From: Candidatus Mediterraneibacter vanvlietii
GTDB lineage: Bacteria > Bacillota > Clostridia > Lachnospirales > Lachnospiraceae
Assembly (NCBI GenBank): GCA_019113645.1
Contig: DXGZ01000089.1
Location: 1 to 64,000 of the forward strand
Direction: 5' to 3'
Length of the DNA stretch: 64,000 nt
Within the stretch, counting starts at the first letter, position 1; each line of letters opens with the position of its first letter. Made by a program: the position numbers and the translations under genes. Positions 18,857 to 28,642 of this stretch are shown in pieces. Under the pieces are notes generated by a model. The model saw only the letters and a list, made by a program, of their open reading frames with translations, was not told the origin of the DNA and made no database searches.

Positions 18857-21053
18857 ATGAGGGAGGGCTATGAAAAAAAGAGCCAGACCTGCGGCAGGAA
18901 AAGGAACAAACGCGGACGCTCCAGTGAAAGAGATCTGTCAGATGAAAGGATTCTGAGAGTGCTGAAAACAGATCCGCAGAGAGGGATGACTCTTTTGATG
19001 GAGCAGTATACGGGGATCGTCTGGAAGATCATATCACTGCATTTGAACAATCCGGAGGATATCAGGGAGTGTGTCAATGAAACGTTTGCAGGGTTTTATT
19101 TTCATAGAGACAAGTATGATCCGGGCAGGGCTTCACTGCCCGTTTATTTGTCTGTAATTGCCAGGCGTACGGCTGTATCACGCTATCGGCGGGAGAACAG
19201 GCATCTAACAGAACCACTGGGGGAGGAGATCGGAGATGATGACTGGTGCGGCACGAAATCCGGTGCTGATCGGGAAATTTCCACAGTCGACCTCAGGCTG
19301 GATCTGGAGCGGGCTATGAAAGAACTGCGTCCGGATGAGGTGCAGATTATCCGGATGAAGTATTATGGCGGCATGACCATGCGGGAGATAGCAGATTCGC
19401 TGAATCTTCCCTATGAGACTGTGAAAAAGCGTCATCACAGATCAATACATAAGATGCGCAGATCACTGCTGCTGACTCTGATTATACTGATCCTGCTGCT
19501 TCTGAGCGCATGTACATACAATGTACTCCGCTACTATGAGATCGTGCCGGATCTTCCGGAAATCTGGGAAATCCTGACCGGAGACCGGGAGGATGAAGAT
19601 GACACAACAGGTTCTGTGAAGCCGCTGATTATTCCGGATAACAGGAATCCGTGGGAGACTTCCACAGACCGGGAAAACGGCGGTGTTGACGAAGAAACCG
19701 GGGAGGAGAATGTTTCCGGGGAAGAGAGTGTTCGTAATACGGTCGGGGATGGCGGACAGTGGTCAGACGGACATTGCGCAGGGCATACCAGATATCAGCT
19801 GGGTGGAAGATTATGGAGTAGTATTTGATGAAAATGCAGAGGTTTATACGCTTATGGAACCAGTGGTAAGCGAGAGTACATATGTGACAACTACGCTGAC
19901 CCGTGCTGCATATGATGGAAGCAACCTGATTGCGGTGATGGAAATCGCTGTGAAAACCGGCGCTCTGGAAGAGGCAGGAATTGAGATTATACCGGATACG
20001 GGAGGATATCTCAGTGTCTGCCCAAGGTTTAAAACTCTTTCCTGCGGCGAAGAAGAATGGGAGGCATTCTGGACGAGACTTCCGGAAGATAAATATGTGG
20101 AGAATATGAGTATGGTGACAGCGTTTTCCATCGGAGATATTTCTGCACCCGGGGGAGAACCTCTGGAGATGGTTCTCAGTTCCCGGCAACTGGCAAACGG
20201 CTCGTCTTCCGTGCCGGAAGGCGGGGAGATCAGAGACGGACATCTGATCGTATCAGTCAATCCCATTACGCTTTCCGGAGAAAATCTGCTCTCATCCTCT
20301 CTTGTCTACGGAAGTATCGGATATATGCACGGGGAAGACGAGGCGGCACTTACAGTTACCGGAGAGGACGGATCAGTGAAAACAGGAAAATGTCTCCTGT
20401 GGAGTCCGTTTTCGGTCAGCCAGTATTATGAGTGGGATTTTGGAGAAGCGGAGCCGGGAACCTATACGCTGTCGATCCCCTATTATGTTTACCGGAGAAC
20501 GATGCCGGAAGAGTTCTGTCTCCCCATTGATTTTGAAAATTGTACATGGGACGGGGGTGGAGAAGAAATCCCCGGTGGAAGGATTGATGTTGAAAGTATC
20601 ACGCCGGTTGACGCTGAACCGGGAGAAGAGTATATAACAGAAAGCGGCGGGCGGGTCATAATTCCAAGCTGTCCGGACGCCAGGTACTGGACATTAAAAC
20701 TGCGTGTGACTTCATATGACCCTTCATTTCCGATTGGTTTCGTCTGCATGGGGATGGAGACAGCCCTTTCGGGCACAGATGATTTCTGCGATGCCGGGGC
20801 CGGGTTCATGTCGAGTTCCCCGGTAGTGGACTATGGGGAGCAGACAGCTCCTGAGATTGCGGCTGCAGGTAAGGAGGGAGAGATAAGCGGCCCGGTCAGC
20901 GGCACAATGGAGTTCTTTGTTGTTATATGTACTGCGTCCAGGGATCCGTCAGCATCCTGGCTGAAATTTGAATCACAGAGCGGCCCGGATCATGTGAATT
21001 ACTGTCAGGACGCAGGAGCAGAGATTTCTTTCCGGGTGGAAGAGCAGCCGTGA
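18857..21053 (+). pseudogene. Membrane-anchored ECF sigma factor with extracytoplasmic C-terminal domain, interrupted by an apparent 1-nt frameshift near 19745-19748
   Basis: ORF 18857-19828 has sigma regions 2 and 4 then TM helix LLLTLIILILLLLSACTY; the extracellular domain continues in another frame (ORF 19683-21053), with plausible protein sequence in each half. Confidence 0.7.
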
Positions 21054-21122
21054 CGGCTGCCGGTTGTACAGATTAGTCTTCGTATGGTAGAATAATAAAA
21101 GTTTATTTACGGAGGTACTGGC

Positions 21123-22835
21123 ATGGAACGATGGTTTATTACCATGAAAAAAGCGGATTTCAACGGGATTGCGGAGAAATACCACATTTCGCCGATCATT
21201 GCCCGGCTGATCCGCAACCGTGATGTGATTGGCGACGAGGAAATTGACTTTTATCTGAATGGGACGATTGCAGATCTCTATGACGGCATGCTGATGAAGG
21301 ATATGGACCGGGCAGTGGAGATCCTGGCGGAAAAGATCCGGGAGGAGAAGAAGATCCGGGTGATTGGAGACTATGATATTGATGGAGTAAATGCAACTTA
21401 TATTCTGCAGCAGGGGCTTTCCGAGCTGGGGGCGGATATTGACACGGACATTCCTGACCGGATTAAAGACGGGTACGGGCTGAATATTGCGCTGATCGAC
21501 CGGGCTCTGGATGACGGCGTGGATACAATCATCACCTGCGACAACGGAATTGCCGCGGCGGATGAGATTACTTACGGCAAAGAAAACGGACTGACCATTG
21601 TTGTGACAGATCATCACGAAGTGCCTTACATAGAGGAAGAGGGGGAGAAGAATTATATTCTTCCCCCGGCAGACGCGGTTGTGGATCCCCATCGGGCGGA
21701 CTGCGGGTATCCTTTTAAAGGACTGTGCGGAGCAGCGGTGGCATACAAGCTGGTGGAAGCCCTCTGTAATGTCATGCAGAGAGAGCCGGAGGATCTTGAC
21801 TATCTGATGGAGAATGTTGCCATTGCCACGGTCGGGGATGTGATGGATCTGACCGGGGAGAACCGGGTTTTCGTAAAGCAGGGGCTTGAGATGCTCAAGC
21901 GCACGCAGAATCCGGGACTGAAGGCTTTGATCGAATGTACCGGGATTGATGTGGACCGGCTGAATGCTTACCATATCGGATTTGTGATCGGGCCATGCAT
22001 CAACGCAAGCGGACGGCTTGACACTGCGAAGCGTGCGCTGGAACTTCTGAATGCGCGTACACGGCGCGATGCCGTGATGCTTGCGGAAGATCTGAAGGCG
22101 TTAAATGACAGCAGAAAAGAGATGACCGAGCGGGGAGTCAATGAAGCAATAAACATGATCGAAACCACTTCACTGAAGGATGATCATGTGCTTGTTGTCT
22201 ACCTTCCGGACTGCCATGAGAGTATTGCGGGAATCATCGCAGGGCGCATCCGGGAGAAGTACTACAGGCCGACGTTTGTGCTGACAAAGGCGGAGGATGG
22301 AGTAAAGGGATCCGGGCGGTCCATTGAGACATATGACATGTTTGCCCAGATGTGCAGGTGCCGGGATCTGTTTACAAAGTTCGGCGGACATAAACTGGCT
22401 GCGGGACTGTCTCTGACCGAGGGAAATGTGCCTCTCTTCCGAAAGACAATCAATGAGCTGGCGGAATTAAGCGAGGAGGATCTCCAGATGAAGGTTTCCA
22501 TCGATATGCGGCTTCCGTTTCCGTATATTACCGAGGAACTGATCAGTGAGCTGGAGCTCCTGGAACCATTCGGGAAGGGCAATCCGAAACCGCTGTTTGC
22601 CGAGCGGAATCTGCGGGTGATTTCACCCCGGATCTTCGGAAGAAACCGGAATGTGCTGAAATGCCGGCTTCAGGATGAGCAGGGCAGTCAGATGGACGCT
22701 GTTTATTTCGGAGATGTGGAGGCGTGCCTGAAAGCAATGGAAGAAAAACAGGTCATGTCATTTACATATTATCCGTCGGTGAATGAATATATGGGGCGGA
22801 GAAGCCTGCAGCTGACGATTGTGAACTATCAATAG
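21123..22835 (+). CDS. recJ: Single-stranded-DNA-specific exonuclease RecJ (DHH family)
   Basis: RVIGDYDIDGVNATYIL (DHH motif variant), ITCDNGIAAADEI, VVTDHHEV, GPCINASGRL, KFGGHKLAAGLSL. Confidence 0.9.
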   Translation: MERWFITMKKADFNGIAEKYHISPIIARLIRNRDVIGDEEIDFYLNGTIADLYDGMLMKDMDRAVEILAEKIREEKKIRVIGDYDIDGVNATYILQQGLSELGADIDTDIPDRIKDGYGLNIALIDRALDDGVDTIITCDNGIAAADEITYGKENGLTIVVTDHHEVPYIEEEGEKNYILPPADAVVDPHRADCGYPFKGLCGAAVAYKLVEALCNVMQREPEDLDYLMENVAIATVGDVMDLTGENRVFVKQGLEMLKRTQNPGLKALIECTGIDVDRLNAYHIGFVIGPCINASGRLDTAKRALELLNARTRRDAVMLAEDLKALNDSRKEMTERGVNEAINMIETTSLKDDHVLVVYLPDCHESIAGIIAGRIREKYYRPTFVLTKAEDGVKGSGRSIETYDMFAQMCRCRDLFTKFGGHKLAAGLSLTEGNVPLFRKTINELAELSEEDLQMKVSIDMRLPFPYITEELISELELLEPFGKGNPKPLFAERNLRVISPRIFGRNRNVLKCRLQDEQGSQMDAVYFGDVEACLKAMEEKQVMSFTYYPSVNEYMGRRSLQLTIVNYQ

Positions 22836-22847
22836 CGGAAAAAACAT

Positions 22848-22875
22848 TTGAAAAATGCTGAAATAATGCTATACT
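22848..22875 (+). promoter_or_regulatory. Candidate promoter for relA: TTGAAA-16-TATACT
   Basis: Direct reading upstream of 22973. Confidence 0.5.
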
Positions 22876-22972
22876 TAGAATATTATAGTGTTATCAGGAA
22901 TGCCGGATTATTGCGGAAGCATGCCTGATTGGAGTTCTTTAGTTTGAAATTGCAGGGAAAGGGGGAACTGAT

Positions 22973-25276
22973 ATGGCAGGTACACTTGAGTATGAACAGC
23001 TGAATAAGAACCTTGAAGTTGTGGACGGCCATGCCGTGAAAGCTCCGGAGGATTATCAGGATCCCGAGCAGCTTTATCAGGCCCTTGTTGCCAGAGTAAG
23101 AAAATATCATCCGTCAACGGATATTTCCATGATAGAAAAAGCATACCGTATCGGCAGGGAAGCTCATAAGGACCAGGCGAGAAAGTCCGGTGAGCCCTAC
23201 ATCATCCATCCGCTCTGGGTGGGAATTATTCTTGCGGACCTTGAGATGGATAAAGAGACCATTGTGGCGGGAATGCTTCACGATGCGGTGGAAGATACTG
23301 AGATGACGCTGGAAGATGTCACCAGAGAATTCGGCGAGGAGGTTGCGCTTCTCGTGGACGGCGTCACGAAGCTGGGACAGCTGAATTATTCTCAGGATAA
23401 ACTGGAAGTGCAGGCGGAGAATCTGAGGAAGATGTTCCTCGCCATGGCAAAGGACATCAGAGTAATTATCATCAAACTTGCCGATCGTCTTCACAATATG
23501 CGGACGCTTGAGTTCATGACTCCGGCGAAACAGCAGGAAAAGGCGAGAGAGACGATGGACATCTATGCGCCCATCGCTCAGCGGCTTGGTATATCGAAGA
23601 TCAAGACTGAGCTCGACGACCTCTCTTTGAAATACTGGAAGCCGGATGTGTATTACAATCTGGTCAAAGAACTGAACGAGCGCAAGACGGAGAGGGAAGA
23701 ATTCGTCCAGCAGATCGTGGCGGAAGTTTCCAAACATATGAAGAATGCGCACATCAAGGCCAAGGTATACGGCAGGGTGAAGCATTTCTTCAGCATTTAT
23801 AAGAAGATGGTCAACCAGAACAAGACACTGGATCAGGTGTATGACCTGTTCGCGGTTCGTATCATTGTGGATTCCGTGAAGGACTGTTATGCGGCGCTGG
23901 GAGTGATTCATGAGATGTATACTCCGATTCCGGGCAGGTTCAAGGACTATATCGCCATGCCGAAGCCAAACATGTACCAGTCTCTTCATACAACGCTGAT
24001 GGGGCCGTCAGGACAGCCTTTTGAGATACAGATCCGTACGGAAGAGATGCATAAGACAGCGGAATATGGTATCGCTGCCCACTGGAAATATAAGGAAGGT
24101 TCTGATGCTGCCAAGAGCATGGAGGCGCAGGAAGCGAAGCTGAACTGGCTGCGCCAGATCCTGGAGTGGCAGCGGGATATGTCGGATAACCGGGAATTCT
24201 TAAGTCTTCTGAAAGGTGATCTGGATCTTTTCGCGGAAGATGTGTACTGCTTTACGCCGAACGGCGATGTGAAGAATCTGCCGAACGGTTCCACACCGGT
24301 GGATTTCGCGTATGCGATCCACAGCGCCGTGGGAAATAAGATGGTCGGCGCGCGTGTGAACGGGAAACTGGTCAATATTGACTATAAGATACAGAACGGC
24401 GACAGAATAGAGATTCTGACATCCCAGAATTCCAAGGGCCCGAGCCGTGACTGGCTGAATATTGTCAAGAGCACACAGGCGAAAAACAAGATCAACCAGT
24501 GGTTTAAGAAAGAGTTTAAGGAAGAGAATATCATCCGCGGTAAAGAACTGATCGCATCTTACTGCAGAGGAAAATCGATCAATGCAGCGGATATTATGAA
24601 GCCGAAGTATCAGCAGGTGGTGCAGAAGAAGTACGGATTCCGTGACTGGGACGCTGTGCTGGCTGCCATCGGACACGGCGGATTAAAAGAGGGTCAGGTT
24701 GTGAACCGGCTTCTCGAAGAGTATGAGAAAGAGCATAAAAAAGAGATTACGGATGAGACAATCCTGGAGAAAATCTCTGAGGCAAATAATAAGACAGTTC
24801 ATATTGCCAAGTCGAAGAGTGGCATTGTCGTCAAGGGAATCAACGATATGGCTGTGCGTTTCTCCAAATGCTGTAATCCGGTGCCGGGAGACGAGATCGT
24901 CGGATTCGTTACCCGCGGCCGCGGAATGTCTATCCATCGGACGGACTGCGTGAATATGCTGCATCTTTCTGCAGCGGAGCGGGAGAGACTGATTGACGCT
25001 GAGTGGGAAGATCCCGCGGATACAGAAGGCGGCGGGCAGTATCTCGCTGAGCTTAAGATGTATGCGAATGACCGTCAGGGCCTGCTTATGGATCTCAGCA
25101 AAGTGTTCACTGAAGCAAAGATTGACGTGAAGTCCATGAACGTCCGGACCAGCAAGAAGGGGACGGCTACAATTGACATGGGATTTATTGTCCAGGGGCG
25201 CGAGGAGCTTAATGCAGTGATTGAGAAGCTGCGTCAGGTGGAGAGTGTGCTTGACATTGAGCGTACAACCGGCTGA
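22973..25276 (+). CDS. relA: Bifunctional (p)ppGpp synthetase/hydrolase RelA/SpoT
   Basis: HD domain GMLHDAVEDTEMT, synthetase YDLFAVRIIVDSVKDCYAALGVIH, TGS and C-terminal ACT domains. Confidence 0.95.
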   Translation: MAGTLEYEQLNKNLEVVDGHAVKAPEDYQDPEQLYQALVARVRKYHPSTDISMIEKAYRIGREAHKDQARKSGEPYIIHPLWVGIILADLEMDKETIVAGMLHDAVEDTEMTLEDVTREFGEEVALLVDGVTKLGQLNYSQDKLEVQAENLRKMFLAMAKDIRVIIIKLADRLHNMRTLEFMTPAKQQEKARETMDIYAPIAQRLGISKIKTELDDLSLKYWKPDVYYNLVKELNERKTEREEFVQQIVAEVSKHMKNAHIKAKVYGRVKHFFSIYKKMVNQNKTLDQVYDLFAVRIIVDSVKDCYAALGVIHEMYTPIPGRFKDYIAMPKPNMYQSLHTTLMGPSGQPFEIQIRTEEMHKTAEYGIAAHWKYKEGSDAAKSMEAQEAKLNWLRQILEWQRDMSDNREFLSLLKGDLDLFAEDVYCFTPNGDVKNLPNGSTPVDFAYAIHSAVGNKMVGARVNGKLVNIDYKIQNGDRIEILTSQNSKGPSRDWLNIVKSTQAKNKINQWFKKEFKEENIIRGKELIASYCRGKSINAADIMKPKYQQVVQKKYGFRDWDAVLAAIGHGGLKEGQVVNRLLEEYEKEHKKEITDETILEKISEANNKTVHIAKSKSGIVVKGINDMAVRFSKCCNPVPGDEIVGFVTRGRGMSIHRTDCVNMLHLSAAERERLIDAEWEDPADTEGGGQYLAELKMYANDRQGLLMDLSKVFTEAKIDVKSMNVRTSKKGTATIDMGFIVQGREELNAVIEKLRQVESVLDIERTTG

Positions 25277-25302
25277 CCGTCGATGAATCGAAGGAGATAA
25301 GA

Positions 25303-25926
25303 ATGAAGATAGAGAAATTTGTAGTCGGACCGGTGGGGACGAACTGCTATATTGTTCAGAATGAAGAGAAAAAAGAGTGTTTTCTCGTGGATCCGGGCGC
25401 TTGTCCGCCGGAAATGATCAGTCATATCAAAAGAGCGGGGCTGACAGTGAAGGCGGTCCTGCTCACTCACGGACATTTTGATCATATTATGGGCCTGGAC
25501 GGAGTGCTGAAGGAATTCCAGGTTCCGGTCTATGTGTGCAAAGAGGAACGTGAACTGATGGAGAATGCTCAGTTGAATTCTTCTCTTTTGATGCTGGGGC
25601 AGGCATATTCGTTTTCCGGCGCGGAGTATATCGCAGACGGCGATGTGCTGTTTCCTGCGGGAATCCGGGTGCACGTGATCTTTACACCGGGGCATACGGC
25701 AGGCGGGTGCTGCTATTATCTGCCGGAAGAGCATGTGCTGTTCAGCGGAGACACGCTGTTTCATGCTTCCATCGGAAGGACGGATCTTCCGACAGGAAGG
25801 ACCGGACAGCTTGTGCGTTCCGTGCGTGAGAAGCTGTTCGTCCTTCCCGATGACACGAAGGTATATCCGGGACATATGGATGAGACAACAATCGAATATG
25901 AGAAAAAATATAATCCGTTTATATAA
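25303..25926 (+). CDS. MBL-fold metallo-hydrolase (glyoxalase II-like)
   Basis: THGHFDHIMG, TPGHTAGGCCYYL, FSGDTLFHASIGRTD. Confidence 0.9.
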   Translation: MKIEKFVVGPVGTNCYIVQNEEKKECFLVDPGACPPEMISHIKRAGLTVKAVLLTHGHFDHIMGLDGVLKEFQVPVYVCKEERELMENAQLNSSLLMLGQAYSFSGAEYIADGDVLFPAGIRVHVIFTPGHTAGGCCYYLPEEHVLFSGDTLFHASIGRTDLPTGRTGQLVRSVREKLFVLPDDTKVYPGHMDETTIEYEKKYNPFI

Positions 25927-25943
25927 CAGATAAAGGACAGGTT

Positions 25944-27401
25944 ATGATCAGGATAGCAAGTAAGAAGAATAAATACACATATAATGTTTATCATGTGGTG
26001 AAAGCGTTTTTCCCGAATGAAGAGATCATACAGAAAGTAGATGAAAAGCAGGAACCTCTTGTGGCAGTTGAGATGCCGGGAGGGTCTTGCTTTTCCATTG
26101 CGCAGGGGACTGTGGAGGAGAAGCTGGCAGGGAAGTCGTTTTCCACGGAAGAGGAGCATCAGCAGGCGGTGAAGCGTCAGGTGACCCGGTTTCTGTACAG
26201 GTATCTGTCGGAACAGACCGGAAGAGGGCTTGCCTGGGGAACGCTGACCGGCGTGCGTCCCACCAAGCTTCCCATGGAGAAGCTGGAAGCAGGCGTGTCA
26301 GAGGATGTGATCATCCGTTCCATGGAAAGGGAGTATTTTGTCAGCCATGAGAAAGCAGTCCTCGCCTGCGAGGTGGCAAAGCGGGAGAAAGAACTGCTCT
26401 CCCGGCTTGACTGTGAGGCGGGATTCAGTCTCTATGCAGGGATTCCTTTCTGCCCCAGCGTGTGTTCCTACTGTTCCTTCAGTTCCTCTCCCATTGATAA
26501 ATGGAGGGATCGTGTGGACGCCTATCTGGGTGCGCTGGAGAAGGAACTGCGGGCGCTCGGGAAGATGGCGCAGGGACGGCGGCCGGATACGGTTTATATC
26601 GGCGGCGGCACTCCGACCACGCTGGAGCCGGATCAGCTGGAGCGGCTTCTGTGTGTGATCGAGGAGAGTTTTGACCTGGGACATGTGCTGGAATTCACCG
26701 TGGAAGCAGGGCGGCCGGACAGCATAACAGAAGAGAAGCTGCGTGTGCTGAGAAAACATCCGGTGACGAGAATTTCCGTCAACCCCCAGACCATGCAGCA
26801 GAAGACGCTTGATCTGGTGGGGAGGAAACACACGGTGGAGCAGACCGTGGAAGCATTTCGGATGGCGCGGAGCATGGGATTCGACAATATCAACATGGAT
26901 CTGATCGCCGGGCTTCCGGGAGAGACGGTGGAGGACATGCAGGATACCCTTGCGCAGATCGAGGCTCTTGCCCCGGACAGCCTGACAGTGCACGCGCTTG
27001 CCATCAAGCGGGCGGCGCGGTTCGGCCAGGAAGGAAGAACCGCCAATCTGCATGAGGAGATATCCCGGATGGTAGACACGGCGTATGAAGGCGCAAGAAA
27101 AATGGGGCTCGCTCCCTATTATCTCTACCGGCAGAAGAATATTGCCGGAAATTTCGAGAATGTGGGGTATGCAGAACTTGACAAAGCCGGAATATACAAT
27201 ATACTGATTATGGAAGAAAAACAGTCTATCCTTGCGGCGGGCGCGGGAGCTTCGACAAAGATCCTGCTGAAACATCCGATCATAAAGGAAGGCGGAAAAG
27301 AAGCCAATCTGATCCGCGTGGAGAACGTCAAGAGTGTAAATGACTATATCAGCCGGATCGATGAAATGATAGAGCGAAAAGGAGAATGGATATGGCGCTG
27401 A
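25944..27401 (+). CDS. hemZ: Radical SAM coproporphyrinogen dehydrogenase HemZ
   Basis: IPFCPSVCSYCSFSS, YIGGGTPTTLEPDQLERLL, NINMDLIAGLPGET. Confidence 0.9.
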   Translation: MIRIASKKNKYTYNVYHVVKAFFPNEEIIQKVDEKQEPLVAVEMPGGSCFSIAQGTVEEKLAGKSFSTEEEHQQAVKRQVTRFLYRYLSEQTGRGLAWGTLTGVRPTKLPMEKLEAGVSEDVIIRSMEREYFVSHEKAVLACEVAKREKELLSRLDCEAGFSLYAGIPFCPSVCSYCSFSSSPIDKWRDRVDAYLGALEKELRALGKMAQGRRPDTVYIGGGTPTTLEPDQLERLLCVIEESFDLGHVLEFTVEAGRPDSITEEKLRVLRKHPVTRISVNPQTMQQKTLDLVGRKHTVEQTVEAFRMARSMGFDNINMDLIAGLPGETVEDMQDTLAQIEALAPDSLTVHALAIKRAARFGQEGRTANLHEEISRMVDTAYEGARKMGLAPYYLYRQKNIAGNFENVGYAELDKAGIYNILIMEEKQSILAAGAGASTKILLKHPIIKEGGKEANLIRVENVKSVNDYISRIDEMIERKGEWIWR

Positions 27402-28642
27402 AGAAGAAACCGGTCACAGGTATGAAGGACATGATGCCTGCGGAGATGGAAGTCAGGGATTATGTGATCAGCCTGATCAAAGACACTTATAAATCATTCG
27501 GGTTCTCCTCCATTGAGACCCCCTGTGTGGAACATATCGAGAACCTGTGCAGCAAGCAGGGCGGAGATAACGAGAAACTGATCTTCAAGATTCTCAAAAG
27601 AGGAGAGAAACTGAAGATCGATGAGGCGAAAGAAGAGACGGATCTGGTTGACGGGGGACTGCGCTATGATCTGACCGTGCCTCTTTCCAGATATTATGCA
27701 AACCACGCTAACGAGCTGCCCTCCCCGTTCAAGGCGCTGCAGATGGGCAATGTATGGCGCGCGGACCGTCCGCAGAGGGGAAGATTCCGCCAGTTCATGC
27801 AGTGTGATATCGATATCCTCGGTGAGCCGTCAAATCTGGCGGAGATCGAGCTGATCCTGGCGACGACCAGCCTGCTCGGAAAACTGGATTTCCATAATTT
27901 CACCATCCGCATCAATGACCGCCGTTTCTTAAAGGCAATGGCGGCTTACAGCGGATTCGAGGAGAAAGATTATGACAGCGTATTCATCACGCTGGATAAG
28001 ATGGACAAGATCGGACTGGACGGCGTGGCTTTGGAGCTGAAGGAGAACGGATATGCGGAAGAGTCGGTTGAGAAGTATCTTAAGCTTTTTGAAGAGATTA
28101 CAGGCGATGTGGAAGGCGTCAGAATGTGTAAAGAGAAATTACAGGGCTTTCTTGCGCCTGAAGCGGCGGATGGGCTGGAAATGATCATCACAGCTGTGGA
28201 GAAAGAGAAGGAAGCGGACTTCCGCATGAAGTTCGACCCCACACTCGTGCGCGGCATGTCCTACTACACGGGAACCATTTTCGAGATTTCCATGGACGAG
28301 TTCGGCGGAAGCGTCGGCGGCGGCGGACGCTATGACAAGATGATCGGGAAATTCACCGGACAGGATACGCCGGCAGTCGGATTCTCCATCGGATTTGAGC
28401 GTATCGTCATGCTCCTTCTGGAGCGCGGCTACCAGGTGCCCACAAGCAGACCGAAGAAGGCGTTCCTTCTCGAGAAGAAGCTGCCTCAGGAGAAAGTACT
28501 GGAAGTGCTGGAGCAGGCGAGAGCAGAGCGCGCCGCGGGCAATCAGGTGATGATCGTAAATATGAAGAAGAACAAGAAGTTCCAGAAGGAACAGCTTGCA
28601 GAACAGGGATATACAGATATTACGGAGGTGTACAATGGCTGA
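27392..28642 (+). CDS. hisS: Histidyl-tRNA synthetase
   Basis: GMKDMMPAEMEVRDYV, LRYDLTVPLSRYYANH, GGGGRYDKMIGKF; overlaps the hemZ end. Confidence 0.95.
   Translation: MALKKKPVTGMKDMMPAEMEVRDYVISLIKDTYKSFGFSSIETPCVEHIENLCSKQGGDNEKLIFKILKRGEKLKIDEAKEETDLVDGGLRYDLTVPLSRYYANHANELPSPFKALQMGNVWRADRPQRGRFRQFMQCDIDILGEPSNLAEIELILATTSLLGKLDFHNFTIRINDRRFLKAMAAYSGFEEKDYDSVFITLDKMDKIGLDGVALELKENGYAEESVEKYLKLFEEITGDVEGVRMCKEKLQGFLAPEAADGLEMIITAVEKEKEADFRMKFDPTLVRGMSYYTGTIFEISMDEFGGSVGGGGRYDKMIGKFTGQDTPAVGFSIGFERIVMLLLERGYQVPTSRPKKAFLLEKKLPQEKVLEVLEQARAERAAGNQVMIVNMKKNKKFQKEQLAEQGYTDITEVYNG

Noticed and set aside
20973-21974. 333-aa minus-strand ORF overlapping recJ
   Set aside because: Antisense shadow of the DHH exonuclease gene; no family signature.
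26298-27275. 325-aa minus-strand ORF opposite hemZ
   Set aside because: Antisense shadow of HemZ; no SD or domain.
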